A stretch of 64,000 nt of DNA, from NCBI GenBank assembly GCA_014859105.1, contig JACUUX010000008.1:1-64000 (forward strand), written 5' to 3'. Below the pieces are notes generated by a model. The model saw only the letters and a program-made list of their open reading frames with translations. It made no database searches and was not told the DNA's origin. This document shows, in pieces, positions 30,561 through 40,330 of this stretch. This stretch comes from Nitrospirota bacterium (GTDB taxonomy: Bacteria; Nitrospirota; Thermodesulfovibrionia; Thermodesulfovibrionales; SM23-35). Numbering within the stretch: the first letter of the stretch is position 1; every line of letters begins with the position of its first letter. The position numbers and the translations under genes are program-made.

Positions 30561-30965
30561 GTGGAAATCGAATTTAAACCAATAGGTTTTGTACAAACTG
30601 ATGTTGCAACAGTTCCCCGGCATTGGAGTATTTCTGATGTGGAGGGAATGATAGTAATTGACAAGATTTACACTGATGGGCTCAAGTATATAAAAATTGG
30701 CGAAAATATAATTGTGATTTTTCATTTCCATCAAAGTAAAGAATTTGATCTACACCACCTTATCCAGAAACCTCCGCATCGAAATGAGAAACTTGGCGTT
30801 TTCAGTAGTTGCTCGCCGGTCCGACCTAACCCGATCGGAATGTCTGTGTTAGAAGTCTCAGGTATTGAAGGAAATGTTATTCATGTAAAAGGATTGGATA
30901 TGGTGGATGGCACACCTATTTTAGACATCAAGCCTATGGCAGGTTTAAAAAGGGATTCAGCTTAG
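30561..30965 (+). CDS. TrmO/TsaA (UPF0066) family tRNA methyltransferase
   Basis: FKPIGFVQTD..HLIQKPPHRNEKLGVFSSCSPVRPNPIGMSVLEV. Confidence 0.92.
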   Translation: MEIEFKPIGFVQTDVATVPRHWSISDVEGMIVIDKIYTDGLKYIKIGENIIVIFHFHQSKEFDLHHLIQKPPHRNEKLGVFSSCSPVRPNPIGMSVLEVSGIEGNVIHVKGLDMVDGTPILDIKPMAGLKRDSA

Positions 30966-31621
30966 GGAATACATTTTATTTTTGCTTCGATACAGATAAA
31001 TCCTGCTTCTTTAAAAAAACCATCAATATGTGCCTCAACATGTGGGTTTTCTTGAGGTTTTTGTAATAGGGTACTTCTGATCTTTGAAATTTTCATTCCG
31101 CATTTTTGTAACATTTTTTCTAAATCCTTTCGAGAATAAAATCTTGCATGACTGTAAAATGGATGTCCCTGTTTTTTCTTTGCTTCGTAAAAAATACCCC
31201 ATGGTGAATCTTTTGGAACCAATCCTATGATGATACTTCCATTCCTTTTCAACACCCTTTTAGCTTCTTTTAGAACATCTACCGGATTTTGAACAAAACA
31301 GAGGGTAACTATAAGTAAAACACATCCAAAGGTCTCATCTTTGAAGGGCAACATCTCTCCGATAGTCTGAACTACCTGTATGCCTCTCTGTTGAGCCAAT
31401 CTCAAGGCATTGAAAGCGGGATCAACTCCAATTGTTCCTGAAAAGCATTTTGCGAATCTTCCTGTCCCTGCACCGATTTCGAGGACAGGTAAAGAACAAT
31501 CTTCAATAAATGCGTTTAAACATATAAGTTCGCTTTCATAAAGTGGTTTTCCCTCTTCCGAGTCATACCATCCATCATACTTTTCTGTTAGAACATTAAA
31601 AATATTATCCTTTAGATTCAT
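30962..31621 (-). CDS. Class I SAM-dependent methyltransferase
   Basis: VLEIGAGTGRFAKCF..EMLPFKDETFGCVLLIVTLCFV. Confidence 0.88.
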   Translation of the reverse strand: MNLKDNIFNVLTEKYDGWYDSEEGKPLYESELICLNAFIEDCSLPVLEIGAGTGRFAKCFSGTIGVDPAFNALRLAQQRGIQVVQTIGEMLPFKDETFGCVLLIVTLCFVQNPVDVLKEAKRVLKRNGSIIIGLVPKDSPWGIFYEAKKKQGHPFYSHARFYSRKDLEKMLQKCGMKISKIRSTLLQKPQENPHVEAHIDGFFKEAGFICIEAKIKCIP

Positions 31622-32751
31622 ATATTATATGCTTTATAGCAAGTCCTGCAGACTTCAGGTAATGGATTCTCAGAAAGTGTACTTTCCATCGATTTCTCAA
31701 TATCTTTTATTTTATTAAAAGCTCCCATTCCAAATTCGATATCGCTGTAAGCCTTTCTGATAAGATTTAACCGGTTATGATAAGCCTTTCTGAAATTCTT
31801 ATAGGCATTGCTTTCCCATATCTCCATAAGATCTTTTTTAGCAATATTCCCGAAAAATGACCTTTGTAATTCGTATTGTTGACCACAAAATATTCTTGGT
31901 AACGAACCTCTCTTTGTCATATTCAGATAAACGCATGGTGATACACAGCCATCAAATGATATGAAAACTATCTGTAGCGGATTCATCTCACACATGACTA
32001 CTTCTTCTAACTCAAGTGGATAAACTCGGAAGGATATTTTCAATTTATCGGCTCTTTTCCTTGCAGTCTCAATATAATTTTTAAAGTCAAAGTCTGCTTT
32101 ATTACAAGAGAATACCTTAAGATCATCTTGTGCTTGTGTTGCAACATAATCCAGATTCGTTGCGACAAATTCGTTAATGCCTGAATCTTTTGCAAGGCTC
32201 ACCGCTTCAGGAAGCTCTTTGATATTCGTTTTCGTCATAAGAAAAGAAAGTATAAGTTTGGGAGTCTTTGACCCCATTTTTGCTTTCAAATTTGATAAGG
32301 TTTTAATATTATCGAGAAACTGTTCGAAATGAGAACCATGGCGGATACCTTCGTGTGTTTCTTTAGTCGCTCCTGAAATGGATATAGCAATAATATCCAT
32401 CCCTTGTCTTACAAGTTTTTCTGATATGTTTGGAGTAAGAAGGACACCGTTTGTCGTTAAACTGGTTTTGCAATTTGCAGCTTTTGCTATTTGGATCATA
32501 TCAAACAAATTTGGATGTAGAAGCGGTTCGCCCCAACCCTGGAGATGAATATCGTCAACAAGATGAAAATATTTACTTATTTTCTTATAAACAGAAAGGG
32601 GCATATCCCCGTTTACCCATTCATTAGAAAAGACAGTTCTTGAACATATAGTGCATTTGAGTTGACATCTGGAAGTGGGTTCAATTTGAAAGGCTATGAA
32701 CGGTCTGCCTTTTAGTCTAATCTTTTCAAGATATTTTCTTAGCCATTCCAT
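31618..32751 (-). CDS. Radical SAM/SPASM domain protein
   Basis: EPTSRCQLKCTICSR; C-terminal Cys motifs. Confidence 0.9.
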   Translation of the reverse strand: MEWLRKYLEKIRLKGRPFIAFQIEPTSRCQLKCTICSRTVFSNEWVNGDMPLSVYKKISKYFHLVDDIHLQGWGEPLLHPNLFDMIQIAKAANCKTSLTTNGVLLTPNISEKLVRQGMDIIAISISGATKETHEGIRHGSHFEQFLDNIKTLSNLKAKMGSKTPKLILSFLMTKTNIKELPEAVSLAKDSGINEFVATNLDYVATQAQDDLKVFSCNKADFDFKNYIETARKRADKLKISFRVYPLELEEVVMCEMNPLQIVFISFDGCVSPCVYLNMTKRGSLPRIFCGQQYELQRSFFGNIAKKDLMEIWESNAYKNFRKAYHNRLNLIRKAYSDIEFGMGAFNKIKDIEKSMESTLSENPLPEVCRTCYKAYNI

Positions 32752-32834
32752 TTTTATCTACTCCTGCAACATGAACTACGCTTGCTTCTTTTTGAATTAT
32801 TAAGTATTGGTGCTGTTTTTGTATATTTTTTCAA

Positions 32835-33605
32835 TTATTCCGAAAATTCAGCCACAACCGATGTATGGTCTGATGGTTTTTCCATAAGCCTTGGGGCTAT
32901 ATCTATCCACGCATTGGTTGATTTCTCCGCCAAGGGTTTGGTTGCCCAGATATGATCAATCCTCCAGCCCATTTTACGCTTAAAAGCATTTTTTATACGA
33001 TAATCCCAGAAAGTGTATTGCTCGGGCTCTGGGTTGTGTAATCGGAAAACATCAACAAAGCCCCATTCTTTAATCCTCTGGAGGTGTGCATGTTCATCAG
33101 GATGAAAGCCTACCTTACCAAGTAGAAATTCCGGATCATATACATCTATCGGTTCAGGGGCAACATTGAAATCTCCCACCCAGATCAGTGGTTTGTCAGG
33201 ACTGAAACATTCTTTGAAGTAATAGTATAACCTCTCAAGCCAGTCCAGTTTTCCCCTGAATTTTTCTGAGAAGGGGTGAAAACCCTGGGGCACATATGTA
33301 TTGACTGTATAAATTTTATTTATTGTGGCGGTAATTATACGTGTTCCTTCTGATTTGTATTCATCAAACCCTATGATGACATTTTCTATAGGCCTTTTAC
33401 TCAGTATGGCTACTCCATTGTATGATTTCTCGCCACAAAAGGCAGAATGGTAGTGTACGGCTTCGAATGCCTTTTGAGGAAAGTCTTTGTCGGTTATCTT
33501 TGTTTCTTGAAGACAGAGAACTTCAGGAGATTGTTTTTTCAACCATTCAATGACTGTTCTTAATCTCGCCCTTAAGGAATTGACATTGAAACTTGCAATC
33601 TTCAC
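32835..33605 (-). CDS. xth: Exodeoxyribonuclease III
   Basis: MKIASFNVNSLRARL..LCLQETKI..GDFNVAPEPIDV..WRIDHIW..SDHTSVVAEF. Confidence 0.95.
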   Translation of the reverse strand: MKIASFNVNSLRARLRTVIEWLKKQSPEVLCLQETKITDKDFPQKAFEAVHYHSAFCGEKSYNGVAILSKRPIENVIIGFDEYKSEGTRIITATINKIYTVNTYVPQGFHPFSEKFRGKLDWLERLYYYFKECFSPDKPLIWVGDFNVAPEPIDVYDPEFLLGKVGFHPDEHAHLQRIKEWGFVDVFRLHNPEPEQYTFWDYRIKNAFKRKMGWRIDHIWATKPLAEKSTNAWIDIAPRLMEKPSDHTSVVAEFSE

Positions 33606-33707
33606 GATCTTAATTTTAATTCAAAAAGTAATCATCGTATGAACTTTTTCAAGCCTGCTCTTTTCCATTATCGATACTTCACGTAACCGATGTGTTCTTC
33701 CATGTCT

Positions 33708-34745
33708 TTATTTAGGGAGGGTGAAACCAAAGATATTACCTTTACCATCTGCGCTCCTTACCCAGATTTGTCCACCGTGTGCCTCAACTATTTTTTTGGC
33801 AATAAAAAGTCCGAGTCCTGAACCTTTCTGTTCCCTTACCCCATGATAGAATGGTTCAAAGATATATGGAAACTGGTCACGGGGAATATTTACAGCCGTA
33901 TCCCGGATTTCTAAAACGAAATCTTTAGCTCGATCTATAAGTCTGACAATTATAGTTCCACCAGAGCTTGTGAATTTTATTGCATTATCTAACAGGTTTA
34001 TTATGACCCTTTGAATCATTGATCCGTCAACCACAATTTCCGGTACTTCATGATCAGGACTTTCTGTAATTAGTCGAATATTCTTCTCTTTTGCTATTAC
34101 TTCCATATTTTCGATCTGTTGACTTATTGCCTTGATTATATTGAAAGGAGTTTGGGTTAATTTCATCTCTTTTGCTTCGAATCTCGAAAAATAAAGGAAA
34201 TTGGTTATCAATTGTTCTACTGTCTTAAGTTCTCCGATGACTAATTCCAGATAGTCTTTTTGCTTTTGTTGATCTGCTTTGCCTGCCATAATTCTTGATA
34301 AAAAACCTAATGATGCAGTAATCGGGTTTTTCATATCATGAACAAGAGCAGAAAGAAGATATTGCCGTTCCCTCTCTAATTTTTTAACAGCTGTAATATC
34401 TCTGAAAAGTTCCACACCCCCTATAAACCTGCCTTCATGGTCAAAAATAGGAGCTGCTGTTATCAATAAAATAATTTCATTGCCGTCTTTCTTTTTAATT
34501 GTACTTTCTATTACTTCTATTGGTTTATGTAAATCCAATAGATGTGAGAGTAGCGGACAGGCATTTTTATCGGATGTTCCATGGAAAATCTCAAGATGGG
34601 ACTTACCCATAATATCCTCTCTTTTATATCCGGTTATTTCTTCAGCAGAATCATTAAAATTAATAATCACTCCGTCTTCGTCTATCACTGTAAAACCGAT
34701 TGGAAGGTTCTTTACGATGGTTTCACAAACTTGCTGGTATTGCAT
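33708..34745 (-). CDS. PAS-domain sensor histidine kinase (paralogue A)
   Basis: PAS, LVHDMKNPITASLGFL H-box, NLLDNAIKFT, GSGLGLFIAKKIVEAHGG. Confidence 0.93.
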   Translation of the reverse strand: MQYQQVCETIVKNLPIGFTVIDEDGVIINFNDSAEEITGYKREDIMGKSHLEIFHGTSDKNACPLLSHLLDLHKPIEVIESTIKKKDGNEIILLITAAPIFDHEGRFIGGVELFRDITAVKKLERERQYLLSALVHDMKNPITASLGFLSRIMAGKADQQKQKDYLELVIGELKTVEQLITNFLYFSRFEAKEMKLTQTPFNIIKAISQQIENMEVIAKEKNIRLITESPDHEVPEIVVDGSMIQRVIINLLDNAIKFTSSGGTIIVRLIDRAKDFVLEIRDTAVNIPRDQFPYIFEPFYHGVREQKGSGLGLFIAKKIVEAHGGQIWVRSADGKGNIFGFTLPK

Positions 34746-34850
34746 TTTTGTATTTTCCTTTTTTTATAAAATATCACACAGTTTATTTTTATGTAAACCC
34801 TACACCCTACACCTTAATTAATATGGTCAACCCCATATAAACAATTACGC

Positions 34851-34937
34851 TTAAAACTGTTCTATCAAGCAGCAGTGGTTGCAGAGATGGCACTTTACTT
34901 TTCCATCGAGATGTTCATAAAACATCGCCTCTTTCAT
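34851..34937 (-). pseudogene. N-terminal fragment of AmmeMemoRadiSam radical SAM enzyme (AmrS)
   Basis: MKEAMFYEHLDGKVKCHLCNHCCLIEQF*. Confidence 0.7.
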
Positions 34938-34943
34938 TTTTAT

Positions 34944-35189
34944 TCACCAAATCTTTCTGACTTCTTTTACGATGTCCTTTGCAGACAATAACCCTACTGG
35001 CTTTCTTCTATCATCAGCTGACAAAACTATTACTCTGTGAATGTGCTTAACAACCATTATATTAGACACTTCCTTTAAGGTCATCTCAGGGTTCACGTTA
35101 TAAACAACAGGTGTCACTCCTTCTTTGTAGGTAATAGGGACTTCCAGCTTGTTGTCGTCAATTCTTATGAGCCTTTCGATTTCCATCAT
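34944..35189 (-). CDS. Short CBS-domain protein
   Basis: MTLKEVSNIMVVKHIHRVIVLSADDRRKPVGLLSAKDIVKEV. Confidence 0.75.
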   Translation of the reverse strand: MMEIERLIRIDDNKLEVPITYKEGVTPVVYNVNPEMTLKEVSNIMVVKHIHRVIVLSADDRRKPVGLLSAKDIVKEVRKIW

Positions 35190-35311
35190 ATACCTTTAAA
35201 TGCTGGCTTCCCCGTTCCTTTATCAAAACTTCATTCAGGGTGTCCTAAGACGTGTCTTGATAGCGTGTTCACCGAATCTTCATTTTTGATATTTTTAATC
35301 AAATCTTCACT

Positions 35312-36544
35312 CTATAATGACGGGATGCTGCCAAATCTATCAGAAATTTCGTAAGGAAGTAATAATGGAATCATTCCTTGTGAAATAGCTCTTTCTACTT
35401 CTTCATGCGAGGTAACCCGACGTATGTAGTCTTTTTTTTCTGCAAGTCCCAGAACATCAACAAATGTATCAAACATTCCCTCCGGAAAGGCGTATACAAA
35501 AAGGTGACCCTCAACAATAGAGAATATCGGGTTAAATTCGATTGCAAATTTTTTTCCGATTTTTTTTGTTTTGAGCATCCCTGTTTCTACAAGCTTTTCA
35601 ACAAACCTTTTTCGTGCCACTGCTGAGAGCCCGAGCAACCTGGCAATCTCAAAGAATAGTTGTGGTGTAGTCTGAGTCATCAGCTTTCTTGAAACGTCGA
35701 GCCGAACCCACCAGAGGTCATAGCTCAGAAGGGACTTCCTTTTAGCAACGTGGCTCATCTCGCCAACAAACATATTCCTTATATAAAGCAAATTGGGAAA
35801 ATCAAAAATTGCGGAAGGCATTTCTTTCGGACAATCACTGGTAGAAAATTTTACCTCTGCAACCAATTTATTTTCAAGTTCACTGTTCCAGAACCTCACT
35901 AATTTTTTAATGAACTCTGGCTCAGGTCTATATCCGTAAAGAAGAAGCTTTGTCCCTTTCACTTCCTCTTTTGATCTTCCGAGGAGTATGAAGATACCAG
36001 GGTTGTGAGCATCCTCCGGGTGTACCAAAAATTTAAGAATCTTGTCTTTTGTAAATATATAGAAAGGGATGTGATTGAGCGTCAGGTATGATGCCGCCAG
36101 TTTTAAACCTTCCCCGAAATATCCCCTCATCCAGCATTCCTTGTTACTTTCTCCCATGCGAAGTGACTCTATTGTGAGACCACGACCGTTGTCCATAATC
36201 CATATCCCCTCTGAGTCTTGTTCAAACTGCACCTCAGGCCGCCCACTAAGCAATTCTTCTTCATCTAAGGCATTCTGAATTAACTCCCTTATTGATATGA
36301 ACAGATTGAATTCCCTTTTGTCCACATATTCCTTTGACAATCCTGTTGAGAAGAGGGCATCGTATCCCGCGATTCTGGAGCCCAGCTCAGGAGGTTCTTT
36401 TAGATCTAATATTATTCCCCTATTTTCAATCTCTATCAAAGGTATAATCGAGGCTGATATACCAGGAGAGAGATTGTATTCACGCAAGATCTCTTTGATT
36501 CCCATTTGTTGATTTTTTTTCAATTTATCACCCTTTTTATGCAA
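35312..36544 (-). CDS. Stand-alone GHKL-type ATPase
   Basis: N box ELIQNALDEEE, G1 IMDNGRGL, G2 GYFGEGLKLAA; no histidine-kinase H-box. Confidence 0.75.
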   Translation of the reverse strand: MHKKGDKLKKNQQMGIKEILREYNLSPGISASIIPLIEIENRGIILDLKEPPELGSRIAGYDALFSTGLSKEYVDKREFNLFISIRELIQNALDEEELLSGRPEVQFEQDSEGIWIMDNGRGLTIESLRMGESNKECWMRGYFGEGLKLAASYLTLNHIPFYIFTKDKILKFLVHPEDAHNPGIFILLGRSKEEVKGTKLLLYGYRPEPEFIKKLVRFWNSELENKLVAEVKFSTSDCPKEMPSAIFDFPNLLYIRNMFVGEMSHVAKRKSLLSYDLWWVRLDVSRKLMTQTTPQLFFEIARLLGLSAVARKRFVEKLVETGMLKTKKIGKKFAIEFNPIFSIVEGHLFVYAFPEGMFDTFVDVLGLAEKKDYIRRVTSHEEVERAISQGMIPLLLPYEISDRFGSIPSL

Positions 36545-36614
36545 ATATTTTTAAAATTGATATTATTGTATACTTACTTTTTTAAAGCCGCAATTTCTTA
36601 CTTGTGTCCTGCAC

Positions 36615-37454
36615 TCAAACTTCTAAAACACTCCCTACACATCCATAGAAAAATCGGTCCCCGAATTCCTGGTGAAGTCGAAAAGCTGCCCTCATACCTG
36701 TGCAATGGGAGACACCAATTTTTTCGACTTCAATTTTCCTTAGAGACTTGATCGATTCTTCCAATTGCTCCGGAGTTAAAAAATCCAGATGGGTTCCACC
36801 CAGAATGGCGTAGAACTTTTTTCCCTTTGTTTTATTGATGACATGATTAATGATGTTAATCATTCCTGAGTGGGCACATCCAAGAATCAGGATAAGCCCT
36901 TTTTTACTGTCAAGGATAAGAGATTGATCGTCCAGTAAAATGTCCTGAGTTATCTTTCCATTAACTTCGGTAAATAGTCTTGGATCCGGTTTCTCAAAAG
37001 GGGTTTTTCTTGGCACCTCCCCTGTCAAAAATATCCCTTTCTCCACTTCAATGAATTTTGTATTAAAAATAAAATCTGCTCCTAAGGATTCGAGATAACC
37101 TTTCTTAAAAGGAATTCCAACAAATCGTTTTGTTTCTTTAGTCTTTTTTTTAAGGACTGCTATTCTGTCTAAAAAAACGTGAGGATGGGCATAAACGTTA
37201 ACTTTCCCCCTCAATCTGAGGACTTCAGGAAGTCCGCCGGTATGGTCATAATGTCCATGACTGAGGAAAATTTTCCGGACCGTTCGGAGGTCTTTACCAA
37301 AGACAAAAGAGTTTGCCACAATAGAATGACCAATACCTGTATCGAAGAGGTAATTTCCATTATCCATCTCGATAAAAGCTGAAAATCCATGTTCCCCTGA
37401 ACCAGCCAATCTACATACTAAGTTGTCACACAATACCGTTATTCGTATTTTCAT
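36615..37454 (-). CDS. MBL fold metallo-hydrolase
   Basis: FLSHGHYDHTGGLPEVL..LILGCAHSGMINIINH. Confidence 0.92.
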   Translation of the reverse strand: MKIRITVLCDNLVCRLAGSGEHGFSAFIEMDNGNYLFDTGIGHSIVANSFVFGKDLRTVRKIFLSHGHYDHTGGLPEVLRLRGKVNVYAHPHVFLDRIAVLKKKTKETKRFVGIPFKKGYLESLGADFIFNTKFIEVEKGIFLTGEVPRKTPFEKPDPRLFTEVNGKITQDILLDDQSLILDSKKGLILILGCAHSGMINIINHVINKTKGKKFYAILGGTHLDFLTPEQLEESIKSLRKIEVEKIGVSHCTGMRAAFRLHQEFGDRFFYGCVGSVLEV

Positions 37455-37497
37455 CTAATTTGTCTCCTTATCACGCTTTTAATAACCTTACAAGGAT

Positions 37498-37590
37498 CTA
37501 AAGCTTGATGCTACCTGAGGCATCTCGACTGAAACCCGATATCTGGAAATTCCCTTTACACCTTCGGCATTCATACTCATATATAGGCAT
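37498..37590 (-). pseudogene. Truncated FmdB-type zinc ribbon
   Basis: MPIYEYECRRCKGNFQISGFSRDASGSIKL*; lacks second CxxC; intact FmdB at 46022. Confidence 0.7.
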
Positions 37591-37622
37591 TTTTAAAACT
37601 CCTTACAATTATAATATCATCT

Positions 37623-37895
37623 TTAAAAAAGTGGTTCCTCTGTCTCCAGAACCCTCAACGGACTTTTGCCTGTAAAAAGTTTTATAATCTTTCCTACAGT
37701 ATAGGCATTTCCTTTCAGCATCAATTTACAGTTCTTGAAACTGCATCCGGATAATTCCGTATCTCCTCTTTCGAGGATTATAAAACAATTTTCGAATTCG
37801 CAGCGGACAAAAGTTTTTCCGTCCAGCTCGATCTTCTGGTTGGAAAACCTGGAGTTCCTGTATCGGACATTATATCCTTTCATCAATCCTCTCAT
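37623..37895 (-). CDS. Hypothetical pentapeptide-like small protein
   Basis: KTFVRCEFENCFIILERGDTELSGCSFKNCKLMLKG. Confidence 0.55.
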   Translation of the reverse strand: MRGLMKGYNVRYRNSRFSNQKIELDGKTFVRCEFENCFIILERGDTELSGCSFKNCKLMLKGNAYTVGKIIKLFTGKSPLRVLETEEPLF

Positions 37896-37956
37896 CTCTA
37901 TTAATTCAGTCAGACCTATTCAGGCATCCATCTGTTTTTGGACTGCTTTGACCCAA

Positions 37957-38310
37957 TTACTTCATGTCATTTTTTAGTGAATCAAGTCGTGCTAATGTTT
38001 TTTCCGCAACAATCCTTCCTTTTTCAAAGAACTTCATCATTCTCCGAAGGCAAGCCTGTCTCTCTTCAATGCTATCAAAATGCTCCATGAATCTTTTAGT
38101 TTTTTCTACATTCGCCCTTATCTCTTCCTCTATCCTCTCGCTATCATGCCTTATTGCTTTTTCCTCACATATCTCATGGCATTTCCCGCAACGAATACAT
38201 TCATTCATATTAATCTCTGCCTTTTCATTCTCCATTGATATAACACCAACCGGGCATTCCTCTGTGCAGATTCCACAACCTGTGCATTTATCCTTATCAA
38301 CCCAGGGCAT
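37957..38310 (-). CDS. 2x[4Fe-4S] ferredoxin-domain protein
   Basis: CTGCGICTEECPVGV..CIRCGKCHEICEEKAI. Confidence 0.9.
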   Translation of the reverse strand: MPWVDKDKCTGCGICTEECPVGVISMENEKAEINMNECIRCGKCHEICEEKAIRHDSERIEEEIRANVEKTKRFMEHFDSIEERQACLRRMMKFFEKGRIVAEKTLARLDSLKNDMK

Positions 38311-38361
38311 TTTTAAGTCTCCCTTCCTTATGGCAGCGTTTAACAAGGAATTCGGCATTTC

Positions 38362-39153
38362 TCATTGATATCTGATATCTATTACCTTCCCTACACCTGC
38401 ATCTATGTAGTTCCTCTGATATTCCTTCTCAAACAACTGTCTTGCCTTATCTCCTGTACAGTGACAGGGACCAACATAGCGTACGCCTAATTTCATGAAA
38501 TCCGAGATGATACATTCTATTCCGCCTTTGCTTTTACCACCTAAGTGATAACCACCCATTACTAAAAGCACATCACCCTTAATCAAATCCTTTGCCTTAT
38601 TTACTACCTCTATAATTCCTGGATGTGCACATCCTGTTATTACTATTAATCCTTTATCTGTACGGATAATTAATGATTGCTCCTTTATCCATGTTCCGAG
38701 TTCACCTGTAGAATAAACATCTTCGCATATCTTTAATGACCCCTGAATCTCAACTACCTTTGCTCCATAATGCTTCACAGCATCCTTAAAACTTTCCGGG
38801 AAGGACCTGGGAAGATAAACATTAACCTTAGGATTTCTTTCCAGAATACCATGTAGTCCCCCGACATGGTCACCATGAATATGAGAGAGGAAAATCAGGT
38901 CTATTTCCTTCGGATCAATTCCCAGTGCTTTCATATTTCTTAATAACAGTGAACCATCTCCGCCTGTATCAAAGAGGATAGTTTTATCGGTTCCCTTTAC
39001 AAGACACGAAAATCCCCACGCAGTTTCCAAGCCAGCTTTATAAGGATTATTGTCATAGACAACTGTAATGTTTATATGTTCTGATCTATTTGCCATTACG
39101 CTGTCACCCATCAATAAAGTTATGGACAAAAGAAGGATGATCATCATTTTCAT
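38362..39153 (-). CDS. Exported MBL fold metallo-hydrolase (paralogue of 36615-37454)
   Basis: Signal peptide; FLSHIHGDHVGGLHGIL..VITGCAHPGIIEVVNKAK. Confidence 0.9.
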   Translation of the reverse strand: MKMMIILLLSITLLMGDSVMANRSEHINITVVYDNNPYKAGLETAWGFSCLVKGTDKTILFDTGGDGSLLLRNMKALGIDPKEIDLIFLSHIHGDHVGGLHGILERNPKVNVYLPRSFPESFKDAVKHYGAKVVEIQGSLKICEDVYSTGELGTWIKEQSLIIRTDKGLIVITGCAHPGIIEVVNKAKDLIKGDVLLVMGGYHLGGKSKGGIECIISDFMKLGVRYVGPCHCTGDKARQLFEKEYQRNYIDAGVGKVIDIRYQ

Positions 39154-39252
39154 TTATTCTTACCTTTTTATACCATTCCCTCAAATTCAGTTATCATCTT
39201 CGTATTCCATATAAGGCCGCCTCCTTAATATAAGCAAGCCAATCAACTTTCA

Positions 39253-40299
39253 TTATTTCGGCAATAAAAAGCTAAAAGTACTCCCTTTTCCATGGGTACT
39301 TTCTGCCCATATTTTCCCACCATGGGCCTCGACTATTGTTTTTGCTATGGAAAGACCCAGCCCGGAACCACTTGTGTCTCTGTTAAAGCGGTGAAATGCA
39401 TCAAAGATATAAGGGAGTTGTTCTTCCGGTATACCTTTTCCGGTATCAATAATCTGAACGAGTACATCTTTTTCTCTTTCAGTCAGTCTGAAAGTAATCA
39501 TTGCTCCGGGATTTGAGTATTTCAAGGCATTATCCAGAAGATTTGAAATGATCCGGTTAATCATCCTGCAATCTGCATCAATAACAGGGATTGGGATATC
39601 TGGATATTCAAAGAAAATTCTTATATCCTTTTTATCCGCCTCCAACCGAACAGTTTCTATCTGGCTGGCCAAAGTATCTTCCAAATTGCAGGCACTTTTT
39701 AGTGGTATATACTCTTTTGCCTCAAATCTCGAGAACTCCAGAAAATCTATTATCAATTCTTCTAATTTTTTTAACCCATCCTTTATGATTTGCAGATAAC
39801 TTGCCTGAATTTCTGTAAGAGGGCCTGCTTTGCCGGAAAGCAATCTTGATAAAAATCCAGCCGAGGTCGTAACAGGATTTTTCATATCATGTGCGAACAT
39901 AGGCAGGATGTTTTTCCGTTCCCTTTCGAGTTTTTTAAGTTGTGAAATATCTCTGAAAAGTTCGATACCTCCAATAAAATTCTTATCCTTATCAAAAAGC
40001 GGTGAAACCGTAGCAGTAATTGTGATGGATTCACCATTTTTTTTCTTTATTGTGGACTCAACTTCAACTGTTTGCTGCTTTTTCTGTAGAGCGAATGCAA
40101 ATAAAGGACAAGCTTCCCTGTAAGGTGGGCTGTGGAGGATTTCAAAGTGTAATTTACCTATTACCTCGGTTTTCTGATAGCCGGTTATTGCCTCTGCCTG
40201 GGAATTAAAATCTTGAATAATCCCATCTTTATCAACCAAGGTCAAACCTACAGGGAGATTATTTTTAATAATCTCATAAAGCTGCTGTTGATCTATCAT
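39253..40299 (-). CDS. PAS-domain sensor histidine kinase (paralogue B)
   Basis: FAHDMKNPVTTSAGFLSRLLSGKAG; collinear with 33708-34745. Confidence 0.93.
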   Translation of the reverse strand: MIDQQQLYEIIKNNLPVGLTLVDKDGIIQDFNSQAEAITGYQKTEVIGKLHFEILHSPPYREACPLFAFALQKKQQTVEVESTIKKKNGESITITATVSPLFDKDKNFIGGIELFRDISQLKKLERERKNILPMFAHDMKNPVTTSAGFLSRLLSGKAGPLTEIQASYLQIIKDGLKKLEELIIDFLEFSRFEAKEYIPLKSACNLEDTLASQIETVRLEADKKDIRIFFEYPDIPIPVIDADCRMINRIISNLLDNALKYSNPGAMITFRLTEREKDVLVQIIDTGKGIPEEQLPYIFDAFHRFNRDTSGSGLGLSIAKTIVEAHGGKIWAESTHGKGSTFSFLLPK

Positions 40300-40330
40300 A
40301 TTATTTAATTCTCTTTCAAATAAGCTGACT

